NCBI RefSeq assembly: GCF_000313135.1
Contig: NW_004457441.1
Span: 13,692 to 30,440 of the forward strand
Length of the DNA: 16,749 bases
Source of the DNA: Acanthamoeba castellanii str. Neff
Lineage: Eukaryota; Discosea; Longamoebia; Acanthamoebidae
Reading direction: 5' to 3'
Shown here: positions 1 through 10,385 of the stretch, piece after piece
How the letters are laid out: every line of letters starts with the position of its first letter
Numbering within the stretch: position 1 is the first letter of the stretch
The notes under the pieces: model-generated
The model's database searches: none
Told to the model about the DNA's origin: nothing
What the model saw: only the letters and a program-made list of their open reading frames with translations
Made by a program: the position numbers and the translations under genes

Positions 1-2000
<2,000 letters not shown>

Positions 2001-2922
2001 GTCTCAAATAAATAACCGAGAGATGAGAGAAGTGGTACCGGAGGAGGAGATGCCTCGCGAAGTAGCGCCTAATCGAAGCATGGAAGTTTGTGACATTCGG
2101 ACAAAGGGAGTGCCTACGATCGTGGCAGATGGAGTGGCCATGTAGGTGGTCGTGGCCAAGTACCGAGAACGAGCCGCCATTTTGTTCCTTATTCAAGATC
2201 TTGCGGATGAGGATTTACGGGCTTCAGCGCCTATCGATCGAAACAGGAATCAGGCACAAATCTGTGGGCAAGGAACGTAAAATAATCGCCAATTAGCCCA
2301 CTAATACGTTCTACAGATTTCGTATTCCCGAATGGCGATGGCGAGTAGGACGTTACCGACCACTCTGCCGGTGCAGGAGAAAGAAAAGGGATGGTTGATG
2401 GTGTGCAGCAGGCCTCTCCAATCTACTGTCCAAGATGGTAGCGTCAACGAAATTAGAGGAACACCCACACAGGCGTGGTTTCTCCACTTGACCCACCGCT
2501 GTCCCTTTCTGTGTCTGCAGGAAAAACAAAGAGAAAAAGCGGGAAAGCGAAAGGAAACGAGGTCCCCAACGGTTACTAGCTGGTCCTTTTTGTCTATGGA
2601 AGATCGTCGTTGAGATTGGGGTATTCCCCAACGTCCCTGTGCGAGCTGTTGGGAAGAGTGGGGTGACCTTCATTAACCCTCCGGCCTACACTCGCCACCT
2701 GAGGTGCACGCAGAGAGAGCAGGTTGTGTTTACGAGGGCCACCTGGCCGAGTAGGATGTCAAACAGTTCGAGAGCTGCAACAGCTTGTGGCGTCGTGGCA
2801 CCGCGTTGCACCGGCCAGGCCTTAGTGCACCGTTCCGGCTTTTACACAGACGGAGTTAGATCTTGAAACAGAAAAATGTTTATTATTTCTGATTGAACAC
2901 TCCGGACCTCAAATCACACAAC
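2001..2922. other. Gene-poor spacer between divergent LETM1 and the lysine-rich gene
   Basis: This 922-base stretch separates two divergent starts (LETM1 at 2000, lysine-rich gene at 2923) and must hold both promoters. I recognise no gene in it. Open frames exist (for example 2332-2613 plus, 93 codons, and 2090-2296 plus), but their translations show no family motif. Short fragments on the minus strand near 2730-2830 read like coding sequence but end at stops, so they could be gene remnants. AT-rich sequence at 2860-3010 surrounds the lysine-rich gene start. Confidence 0.6.
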
Positions 2923-3541
2923 ATGGGCAAGCAAAAGACCAAAAGTATGCTCTGCCAAACTTTGCACCTATTTGTCTCAATATACAGCAGATTTTTTGAT
3001 AAATCTAAATCAAATTGCCATTCTTGATAAAGAAACTTGATGCCACCATTCACCGTCAACTCATCCGCTCACCTCTCTTTTCCTGGGCAGAGACCTCCAT
3101 GGACGTGGACAAGCCAAAGGCCAAGCCCGCGGCAGCGCCCGCCGCACCACCAGCGGCCGACGACGGCTGGACCACCACGCCCGTCACACAGAACCCCTTC
3201 ATGCTGCAGCTCCTCGGCGAACAGGGCGCCGCCGCGCTGCAGAGCACAATGCCAGCGCCCACGTCAGAACCCGCGACACCGAGGAGGTACATGCCTCCCT
3301 GCGCGCGTGTCGTGTCGTGTGTTTCTGACTCTGTGTGCGCACACGTGTGCGGTTGTTGGGTAGTGGCGCACTGGGCGTGGCGGGCAAGAAGATCAAGAAG
3401 CAGGAGTCGCGCAAGAGCAAGGTGCGCAAGGCCAAGAAGTCGGCCAAGGCCACCACCGTCTCCGAGAAGCTCCAGGCCCGCGCCCAGAACGAAGCCAACC
3501 AAAAGAAAAAGAAGGAGAAGTGGAAGCACCTCTGGGAGTAG
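2923..3541 (+). CDS. Small lysine-rich protein, 131 residues, possible nucleolar/ribosome-assembly factor
   Basis: Three exons, 2923-2944, 3091-3286 and 3364-3541, join in frame and end at TAG. The first exon encodes only MGKQKTK, so the gene is missed if micro-exons are ignored. The second encodes an Ala/Pro-rich linker followed by GWTTTPVTQNPFMLQLLGEQ (about 33-52), a hydrophobic segment. The third is strongly basic (KKIKKQESRKSKVRKAKKSA) and ends KKKKEKWKHLWE at the stop. The layout resembles small nuclear ribosome-biogenesis proteins such as the fungal Alb1 type, but this is a resemblance of composition only. The splice sites are canonical (AAAA/GTATGC, CCTGGGCAG; GAGGAG/GTACAT, GTTGGGTAG). 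It converges on the GluRS gene, stop to stop 87 bases apart. The gene structure is firm; the function is not. Confidence 0.8.
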
Positions 3542-3569
3542 TCGAATCAAAACCTTCTTCATCAGATTC

Positions 3570-3600
3570 CTCTTCTTCTTCTTCTTCTTCTTCTTCTTCA
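3570..3600. repeat. (CTT)n tract in the short convergent intergenic gap
   Basis: About nine CTT triplets lie between the stop of the lysine-rich gene (3541) and the stop of GluRS (3631-3629). Both 3' untranslated regions and polyadenylation signals must use this small space, so the two transcripts probably overlap in antisense here. Confidence 0.9.
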
Positions 3601-3628
3601 AGCCAATGGTGATGATGATGATAGTCGC

Positions 3629-4795
3629 TTACTGGGCGGCGGCCTTCTTGTTCTTGGCCTGCTGGGCCTTGCCCTTGGCAGGCGCGGCGGCGGCGGCAGC
3701 GGAAGAGGTATCGGCGATCTCCTCCTTGTGGCCATCGGGGATCTGGATGAGCACGAGCGGCTGGGCGGCGTCGAAGCCCAGGTAGGGCTGGTCGACGATG
3801 AAGTAGCCCCTGCGCTCCAGCTGCAGCCGGTCGCCCTTCTGGGCCAGCCTCAGGTTGGGGTCGCCGAGGGTGCTCGTCACGCTGATGATGTTGGGGTTGA
3901 CCCACTGCTTGAAGTCCTCGTCCTCGGCCAGCTTGGACTTGGTGATCAGGTAGCCGTACTTGCGCAGGTCGACCTGATGATGGTTCACATTTATCAGTGT
4001 GTGTGTGCGGTGTGCGGTGTGTGTGGTGGAAAACACGGGTGGGGGGGGGAAAATACTGGAATGAGATCGTCGATGACGGGCAGCCAGGTGAGCTTCCACT
4101 TGGTGGTGGTGAAATCGCCCTCCAGGTGCAGCTCGCCCTCCATGGCGGTCACCACGCCGTCGTCGGACTTGGTGATCTTCCTCACGATAGCGTTACCCCA
4201 GTTCATCAGCGTGAACTGTTCCAGTTACAACAAAACACGACACGACACGACACGACATACACGACACGCACACGCGGGTGAGTACGAAGTCGTAGGAGAT
4301 GGGAAAAGGGCAACCCAAGCGGCGTGACGTACCTCCTCATTGTCCTTGAGGATCTTGGCGTCCTCCTGCTCCAGGTAGACGGTGTTGGTGAAGGTCAGGA
4401 CCTTCTCGCCGAGCTCCAAGTTCTTGCGGTGGCGAGGCACCGACTTGGTGTAGGGCGTGGCAGGGCCTGCATCGAGCAACAAAAGAGTCATTTATGTGTT
4501 GTGTGTGCGGTGTGTCATGTCGAGTCGTGCCGTGTGTGGTACCGTTGGTGAGGTGGAACGGCACTTTCTTGCTGGTCTCTATGGCGGTGTAGCGGGGGAT
4601 GACGGGATCGATGATCTGCTTGTTGAGCGCCCACAGCTTCTCCATCTCCTGGAGGTTGGTGCGGGACGACGAGCCCTGGGCGATGATGAACTCGCGCAGC
4701 GCCTCCACCGTCAGACCGCGACGCAGCACACCTGAGCGCATAATACAACAATAGATCAGCCCGTGTGTGTTTGTGTGTGTTTGTGTGTGTGTGTA

Positions 4796-4836
<41 letters not shown>

Positions 4837-6812
4837 TTATGCGTACCCTGGAGGGTGGGGAAGGCAGGAGAGTTCCAGCCCTCGACGATGCCCTTGTCGA
4901 CGAAGTACTGCAGCTTACGCTTGGAGAGCAGAGTGTACTGGAAGTTGAGTCGGCTGAAGTCCTTGATCTTGGGGTGGTGCGCCAGGTCGAGGTTCTCGAG
5001 GAACCACTTGTACTGGCCATCCCTGTCGTGGTACTCGTTGGACCGACCGGCGTGGGTCACACCCTCAATCGAGTCCACGATGGGGCACGCGAAATCGTAG
5101 ATCGGGTACACCTTGTACTTGGATCTGTGTGGCATCGAACGCAGTGTCAGCTCTCAGGCATTCACCACACACACACACACACGACCGCACATGCTCAACA
5201 ACAAGGCGGCGCTTACCCAGTCCTGTGGTGAGGAATGAGAACCACGCGGAAGATGTTGGGGTCCCTCATGCAGCCGACCTTGGACTGCATGTCGATCTTG
5301 GCGCGCAGCACGCATTTCTGGCCCTCGGGCGAGCCGAGCTTCATCTCTTGCCACTGGCGGAGGCTCTCCTCGATGGGCTGGTTACGGAAGGGGGACTCGA
5401 TCATCGCCTTCCTCATGGTCTTGAGCTGCACGAGTACAACAATAATAACGGTTAACATATTATTGGCGTAAGCGAAGAAAAGAATGAAGAAAAAGAATGA
5501 AGGATTTACCTCCTCGTTGGGGGTGGTGTCGATGTAGGCGAGGCCCTTCTTGATGAGGTACTCGGCCTTCTCGATGATGAGGTCAAAGTAATCGGACGTG
5601 TAGGTGATCTTCGCCGGCACGATGCCCAGGGTGGCCAGATCAGCAGTGATGCTATCCACAAACTCGTTCTGTTGTAGCGCACACACAACACGACCATAAT
5701 TCAGAAGAAGAAAAAGAACGAAAAAAGAGAGAAAATACGTACGCTCTCCTTGGTGGGGTTGGTGTCGTCGAAGCGGAGGATGAGCTTGCCGTTGTACATG
5801 TGGGCATAGTGGTAGTTGAGCAGAGCGGCCTTGACGTGGCCCATGTGGAGGTAGCCCGACGGCTCCGGAGGGAACCGAGTGACGACCTTGCCCTCCTCAG
5901 CGCCCTCGAGCTCCTGGTACTTGGCCTTGGAGGCCGCCTTGCGCCCACCGGCAGCCGCGCCAGCCGCGGCCGCAGCCTCCTCGGTCTTGACAGTACCGCC
6001 GGCGTACTTGGTCGACACCGCCACGAACTGAGGCAGCGAGTCCACGTACTTGAACCACCTGGAGCTCACGTCAACAAACCGCACACACGACACAGACACA
6101 ATCGCACACGCACACACATACCGGACGAGGTGCTCGTTGGCATGCTTGGTCTGGGAGGCCTTGGCCCAGAGGGGGTGGAGCTTGAGGGCGCCCCACACGC
6201 CGATGTCGGCCAGGGTGACGCCGTAGCCCACGAAGAACGTGCGCAGGGTCAGGTGGGCGTCCAGCAGGCGGAGGGCGGCGTTGAAGGCCTCCTCGTCGGT
6301 GACCTTCTTCGACAGACGCACCAGCGCCAGCTCGAGCCACTGGTCCACCTGTGATGCATCAATTGGCGGAGGCAGCCAAAGGACATTAGAGTTGATTAAT
6401 CGTGCTACTCGCGTAGTACAACGCGAATTGGGATTTCCGTACGTTGCTCTGGGCCTTGGCATCCTCACCAGCAAGACCCTTCGAGGGGTCCTGCCTCGAG
6501 ATGTAACGCGCGATCACGTGATCGCCCCTCAGCACGTCTCTGCATAGAACCCAGAACAATCAAAAAATGGCCTAGAAATCTTGCGCTTGAAAATTTGGCA
6601 GAGGATAACGAGACGAAGTAGAGCCAAGATGAAGAAATTGAGGAGTGCTGCTTGTACCCTTGCGGGAAGAAGGCAAGTTCGGTGATCTCCTGATCCTTGT
6701 CATTCTTGGGAGTGAACTTGATGCCGGTCTTCTTGTCTTGCGGCACGAACTCGGCAGTGACCAGAGCCGTCAGCGGGGGGTCCGATTTGGGGAATCTTGC
6801 GATGACCGACAT
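3629..6812 (-). CDS. GluRS: Cytosolic glutamyl-tRNA synthetase, 755 residues, 11 exons
   Basis: Class I enzyme that charges tRNA-Glu with glutamate. Exons on the minus strand: 6812-6658, 6539-6443, 6348-6122, 6058-5743, 5668-5510, 5425-5217, 5124-4847, 4731-4543, 4466-4333, 4215-4057 and 3973-3629. Every junction keeps the frame, giving 756 codons with TAA. Residues 1-180 resemble the GST-C-like N-terminal domain of eukaryotic GluRS/EPRS (protein interaction). An Ala-rich linker (about 188-202) precedes the catalytic core: [14 protein letters not shown] holds the HIGH motif as HMGH (231-234), then [23 protein letters not shown], and SKRKL (455-459) as the KMSKS equivalent. The C-terminal beta-barrel contains DEDFKQWVN and [11 protein letters not shown], with a low-complexity Ala/Lys tail. 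An in-frame Met lies 45 bases upstream (6857), but [18 protein letters not shown] fits the family start better. It is of the archaeal/eukaryotic type, not bacterial, so cytosolic. Confidence 0.96.
4236..4257. repeat. (CACGA)n pentamer tract in GluRS intron 9
   Basis: Four to five copies of CACGA lie in the intron 4332-4216, immediately upstream (in the transcript sense, as TCGTG) of the acceptor of exon 10. The same pentamer recurs in introns of the F-box and LETM1 genes. Confidence 0.9.
4762..4835. repeat. Long interrupted (TG)n microsatellite in GluRS intron 7
   Basis: More than 30 TG units with three TTTG/ATTTG interruptions fill most of the intron 4846-4732. It is the longest simple repeat in the window and likely varies in length between strains. 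Confidence 0.95.
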
Positions 6813-7018
6813 CTCTCGCTCTTCTTGCAGATGATCACAACAAAGAACAAAAAGCAAACAAATAAATATTTATTTATTGTGCACTATTTCTTTTCCCTGT
6901 TTTTTCTGCGTACACAAAAGCTGAACTTGGTGTGCAACCGCTGTGCAACCAGCCTGACCTTGCCATGGCCCGGGCCACCCTTGATGTGTTCGCCGATCGG
7001 CGGCCGAGGTACACGACT

Positions 7019-7340
7019 CTACTTGGGCGCGCGGTGGATGTCGTGCAGGTTGCGCAGCGAAGCCCGAGACTGGGCCGACGTCATGCTGAGGTCGGCGTTG
7101 AACTCAGCCAGCCGTTGCGAGTTGGTCGCCAGTCGCTTCGTCTCTTCCGCCAGCCGCTCGAGTGCTGGTGGTCAAGCGAACGTGCAGCGCGGCGGAGCAG
7201 AAAAGGAATCTCGTAAGATTGGTGCGTGGTGTATGTTGATTGGAACATGGTGCGGAAGCATATGTGGAGGGTGACGTATGATGGAAGAGCAGGGTCTGGT
7301 AGTCTTCAGAACGGTCCCGTCGCCCCCTCGCTTCGTTCAT
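7019..7340 (-). CDS. Small helical protein, about 79 residues, unknown function
   Basis: The secure part is the last exon, 7164-7019. It opens with LERLAEETKRLATNSQRLAE and ends HDIHRAPK at TAG: 47 residues, charged and helix-forming, with no closer recognition. An in-frame TGA just upstream forces an acceptor at CACCAG/CA. The proposed first exon, 7340-7247, begins MNEARGRRDRSEDYQTLLFH. It uses a weak donor, GTTCCA, but its phase matches the acceptor and the intron would be 82 bases. It lies head to head with the deiodinase gene (181 bases between starts) and just upstream of GluRS on the same strand. The length and helicity would suit a small subunit of a coiled-coil complex, but I cannot name one. 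Confidence 0.45.
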
Positions 7341-7521
7341 CTTTTTGTTTATTTTGCGGATTTGGTGTTTCTCTAACTTTCTTTATGCTGACGTGGAAAT
7401 AGATCGAGAAATGGCCATTTCTCGCCCAATTGTCGGTTGGTAAGCCAAGGTCCGGCCTTGCCTGGCCGGCATTGCGCGTCAACATCACCTCCTGCTGTCC
7501 GTGCCGCCGCTGTGGGTGTGC

Positions 7522-8670
7522 ATGAGCCAATCTTTCCTGGTGCTGCTGCTATGGGTACCTCCTTCAGCTACGATTGTTAGCAGCATTTATGTGTGTAGCG
7601 TAGAAGCAAAGTCTGACGCTCATGCTCGCAGGGGTGGGTCAGGGTAGTAAGGGCGCTGTGGCACTATGTGAAAGCGATGCCTGTCTTCATGCCCTACATC
7701 AAGCGTAGCCCTGCTACTGCTGCGTTTGTGGGTGTCACCTGTGGCAGCAAGAGCGCTGTGCTCTGGGGCCTTGCAAAGGGTACGTACCCCTTGTCCACTC
7801 TCTGAATTGGAGGACCAAAGCCTCACCACTCGCTGTAGGTGCTTTCTTCTCTGGGGTCCAGGCCAACAGAGTACTCCCAAGCGAGGGCTTGCTTGAACTG
7901 GGTGACGCGGTTCCTGATGTGGTGCTCCATGACCCCAGAACCAACTCCAACATCACACTCACCAACATTCTTGGTACTCTTCCTCAACACGCTGCGGTCA
8001 CAGGCCTGCCTAACGCTCATCTCATGCTCCTACTAGGCGAGCATGGCAACATGCCAATTGTGCTCAATTTTGGCAGCATCACCTGACCACCGTGGAGGCT
8101 GAACCTGTCCAAGGTTCAGGCCATGGCCGACAAGCACCGCCACAAGGTGCACTTTGGTCCTTCCTCCACACCAAGACGTGAATACCTCAACTTCGTTGTT
8201 TTGTTCAAAAACAATGCAGGCTGTGTTCCTGTCGGTCTACATTGACGAAGCACATCCAGCTGACGGCTGGGCGCTGCAATGCAATGATGACGATGGTGTG
8301 TGTTTCAGGCGCCCTCAAACTCTCAACCAGGTTTGATCTCGCCCTCTTCCTCCTCCACACTGACGATTATGAGTCTCATCCCTGTATCATGCAGCGGGTA
8401 GCCCTGGCGCGCCAAGCTGAGACGTTCGGCCACCATCTCCCACTCTATGGTACCCTCCACCCCATCCGCACCATCACATCTTCTTGTGTAACTGAACTGT
8501 TTTGCTATGTGCGCGTAGTGGACCACATGAACGATCGGGCCTGCGCCTTGTTCAGCGCCTGGCCAGAGCGTCTCTACATTGTCCAGAGCGGCCGTATAGA
8601 GTTCAAGGGCGGCCCCGGCCCGTTCGGCTACATTCTTCAAGACATTGACGAATGGCTGGCCGACCACTGA
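7522..8670 (+). CDS. DIO: Iodothyronine-deiodinase-like selenoprotein with selenocysteine at an in-frame TGA
   Basis: Six exons, 7522-7554, 7632-7779, 7839-8146, 8220-8330, 8395-8449 and 8519-8670, join in phase to 807 bases, or 268 residues if TGA 8084-8086 is read as selenocysteine (residue 143). The N-terminus is hydrophobic (MSQSFLVLLLWGWVRVV), as in membrane-anchored deiodinases. The thioredoxin-like core has the active site VLNFGSIT-Sec-PPWR (Sec where the family has it), then SVYIDEAHPADGW (168-180), with the conserved Glu-Ala-His at 173-175. The C-terminus has RLYIVQSGRIEFKGGPGPFGY and ends DIDEWLADH. Animal deiodinases remove iodine from thyroid hormones; Dictyostelium has a related selenoprotein. 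The substrate in an amoeba is unknown. The position of a second catalytic His in animal D1 appears to be Pro195 here. The start at 7522 is the Met of a short exon with matching phase; it is less certain than the rest. Confidence 0.9.
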
Positions 8671-8704
8671 GACGAGGCAAGTCGAAGAAGAAGGAGATCT
8701 CGCA

Positions 8705-8782
8705 CTGCGGTCTGCGCATGAAGCGGTGGTCCCAAACACCAACCCCCTGGTGCGGACCACCAGCTGATCCAGCGGACTGCAG
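8705..8782 (+). promoter_or_regulatory. Form II SECIS element in the 3' UTR of the deiodinase gene
   Basis: Read by eye as RNA structure. Helix I pairs 8705-8715 with 8772-8782 (11 pairs, two of them G-U). The non-Watson-Crick core is ATGA at 8718-8721 opposite TGAT at 8765-8768. Helix II pairs AGC GGTGGTCC (8722-8732) with GGACCACC and GCT (8754-8761 and 8763-8765), with one bulged A at 8762. Twelve nucleotides after the ATGA come the unpaired AAA (8734-8736), then a mini-stem CACCA/TGGTG closing the apical loop. That is the layout of a form II SECIS, which directs Sec insertion at the upstream TGA. It starts 35 bases after the stop codon. Confidence 0.9.
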
Positions 8783-8829
8783 GCAGCTCTCTTTCGAAGA
8801 CTGACTCCACCACCAGTGCAATATTCTGT

Positions 8830-8849
8830 TCGGCCCGAATTCGGGCCGA
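8830..8849. repeat. 20-bp perfect palindrome upstream of the pirin gene
   Basis: TCGGCCCGAATTCGGGCCGA equals its own reverse complement. It lies about 145 bases before the pirin start and 48 bases past the SECIS. The half-site CGGGCCGA repeats at 8853-8860. It could be a dimeric factor-binding site for pirin or a structure ending the selenoprotein transcript; neither is shown. Confidence 0.85.
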
Positions 8850-8994
8850 CGGCGGGCCGAGTTTGGAAGATGACAAAATGGATTACATAAGGCCAAGATG
8901 GACCGCTTCATCTTCATAAACAACAACCAACAGCAGCACTACTACTCACACTCGTACGGTAACCCGCTCGCAAGAAGAACAAACAGAAGAAAAG

Positions 8995-9949
8995 ATGAGC
9001 AGCCTGGCCAAGCGCATCAAGATTAGGCGGTCGCAGGAGAGGGGCCACGCCAAGCACGGGTGGCTGAACACCTACCACACCTTCTCCTTCGCCATGTACC
9101 ACGACCCGCGCTTCACCGGCTGGTCCAGCCTCCGCGTACTCAACGAAGACCGCGTAGCGCCCAGCCAGGTACTACACCTCTTTTGCTTCTACACACACCT
9201 TTTTAATCTTCGCTCTTCCTTTCATCTCTACGCTTCCAAATGCTGACATCTGTGCATTCGGACAGGGATTTGGCGCGCATCCGCACAGCAACTACGAGAT
9301 CTTCAGCTACGTGATCTCGGGCAGCCTCGAGCACAGGGACACGCTGTCCAACCGCGAGGTGATCAAGCGCGGCGGCGTCCAGTTCACCTCGGCCGGCAGC
9401 GGCATCATGCACAGCGAGTACAACCACTCGCGCACCAAGCCGGTCCACTTCCTCCAGATCTGGCTCAAGCCCGACCAGCGCGAGCTCGAGCCCAACTATC
9501 AGACCGTCGACTTCACCGACGAGGAGAAGCACGGCCGGCTCTGTCTCATCGTCACCTCCAAGTACCACGGCGCTGACCAGAACACCAACAACAACAACAA
9601 GAAGACGAAGGCCGACACCAGTGCCGATGAGCTGAAGGAGGAGAAGACGCCCATCGTCATCAACCAGAACGCGCAGGTCTACGCGTCGCTGCTGGCCAGG
9701 GACGAGGCGGTGTCGTACGGCTTCGGCCCGGAGCGGTGCGGCTACGTCCACGTGTGCGACACGGGCGGCCGCCTGCGTCTGCTGGACGACCGCAGCGACG
9801 AGGAGATCGTGCTCGAGGCCGGCGACGGCGCCTTCATCCAGGCCGGCACGCGCCTGCAGCTCGTGGGCGCCAACGCCGCGGAGGAGGACGGCAAGCGCGT
9901 CGAGTTCCTGCTCTTCGACCTCGTCAAGGAGAAGGGCAGCTCGTGGTGA
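8995..9949 (+). CDS. PIR: Pirin-family cupin protein, 285 residues
   Basis: Pirins are bicupin iron proteins; members act as transcription co-regulators in animals or as quercetin 2,3-dioxygenases in bacteria. Two exons, 8995-9168 and 9266-9949, join in phase 0 and end at TGA. The N-terminal cupin carries the metal ligands H63, H65, H107 and E109 in [13 protein letters not shown] and [11 protein letters not shown], equivalent to the His-His-His-Glu set of human pirin. The C-terminal cupin contains [18 protein letters not shown] and RVEFLLFDL. An Asn/Lys-rich insertion (about 172-192, encoded by AAC repeats) separates the domains. The sequence looks closer to the bacterial YhhW type than to animal nuclear pirin, so bacterial origin is possible but unproved. 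It follows the selenoprotein on the same strand. Confidence 0.93.
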
Positions 9950-10385
9950 TGGCCCTTCTTCCATCGATTGCTCCACCACATCACCACTTTCGTGTACATA
10001 AAGCCACGGATCGTGCTTTTCTCTCTCTTTTTTTACATTCTAGAACGACACCGTCACGACACCGTCGTTCTCCTCGACAAGCAGCAGCCAACAATGAACT
10101 CCACTTTTGCACGCCAGCCTTTGCGTAAAGAAGAAGAGCTTTGGACAAATAGACAACAACAGACCTCCCCCCCCTCCGATCAGTGCGAAAAGGAGGAGTC
10201 GGGTGCGGGAGACGCCCCCTTGCGAGCGGCGAACAGAACGGCATTCCGCAGCAGCAGCGGAATGTCCGAGTTCCAATCGTACCACCCTCCTGCACGGCCG
10301 GGGGATGATGAAAGAGGGTTAGCAATGTCGCCGCACGACACACACGAACACGCCGCACACTCGCGAACACGCACTCGGGTGCGTG
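9950..10385. other. Convergent 3' spacer between pirin and F-box genes, with two hairpins
   Basis: No gene is recognised in this 436-base gap between two stop codons. Two clear inverted repeats lie in it. AGAACGAC (10042-10049) pairs with GTCGTTCT (10064-10071), and the same place holds a tandem direct repeat ACGACACCGTC (10045-10055, 10056-10066). CATTCCGC (10242-10249) pairs with GCGGAATG (10257-10264) around a seven-base AGCAGCA loop. Open frames crossing the gap show no family motifs. Confidence 0.7.

Noticed and set aside
2332..2613. 93-codon open frame on the plus strand in the large spacer
   Set aside because: It shows no recognisable motif and no splice partner was found. It remains possible, but I cannot support it as a gene.
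4763..5231. Open frames encoding Cys-Val repeats
   Set aside because: They are translations of the (TG)n intron microsatellite of GluRS.
6510..6525. 16-bp perfect palindrome with CACGTG centre
   Set aside because: It lies inside coding exon 2 of GluRS, where codons for DHVIAR explain it; no regulatory context.
7889..8086. A short protein ending at the TGA 8086, as a separate gene
   Set aside because: The TGA lies at the known Sec position, coding continues beyond it with family motifs, and a SECIS follows.
9203..9979. 258-codon open frame on the minus strand over pirin
   Set aside because: It is antisense to a clear pirin with metal ligands in place and has no motif of its own.
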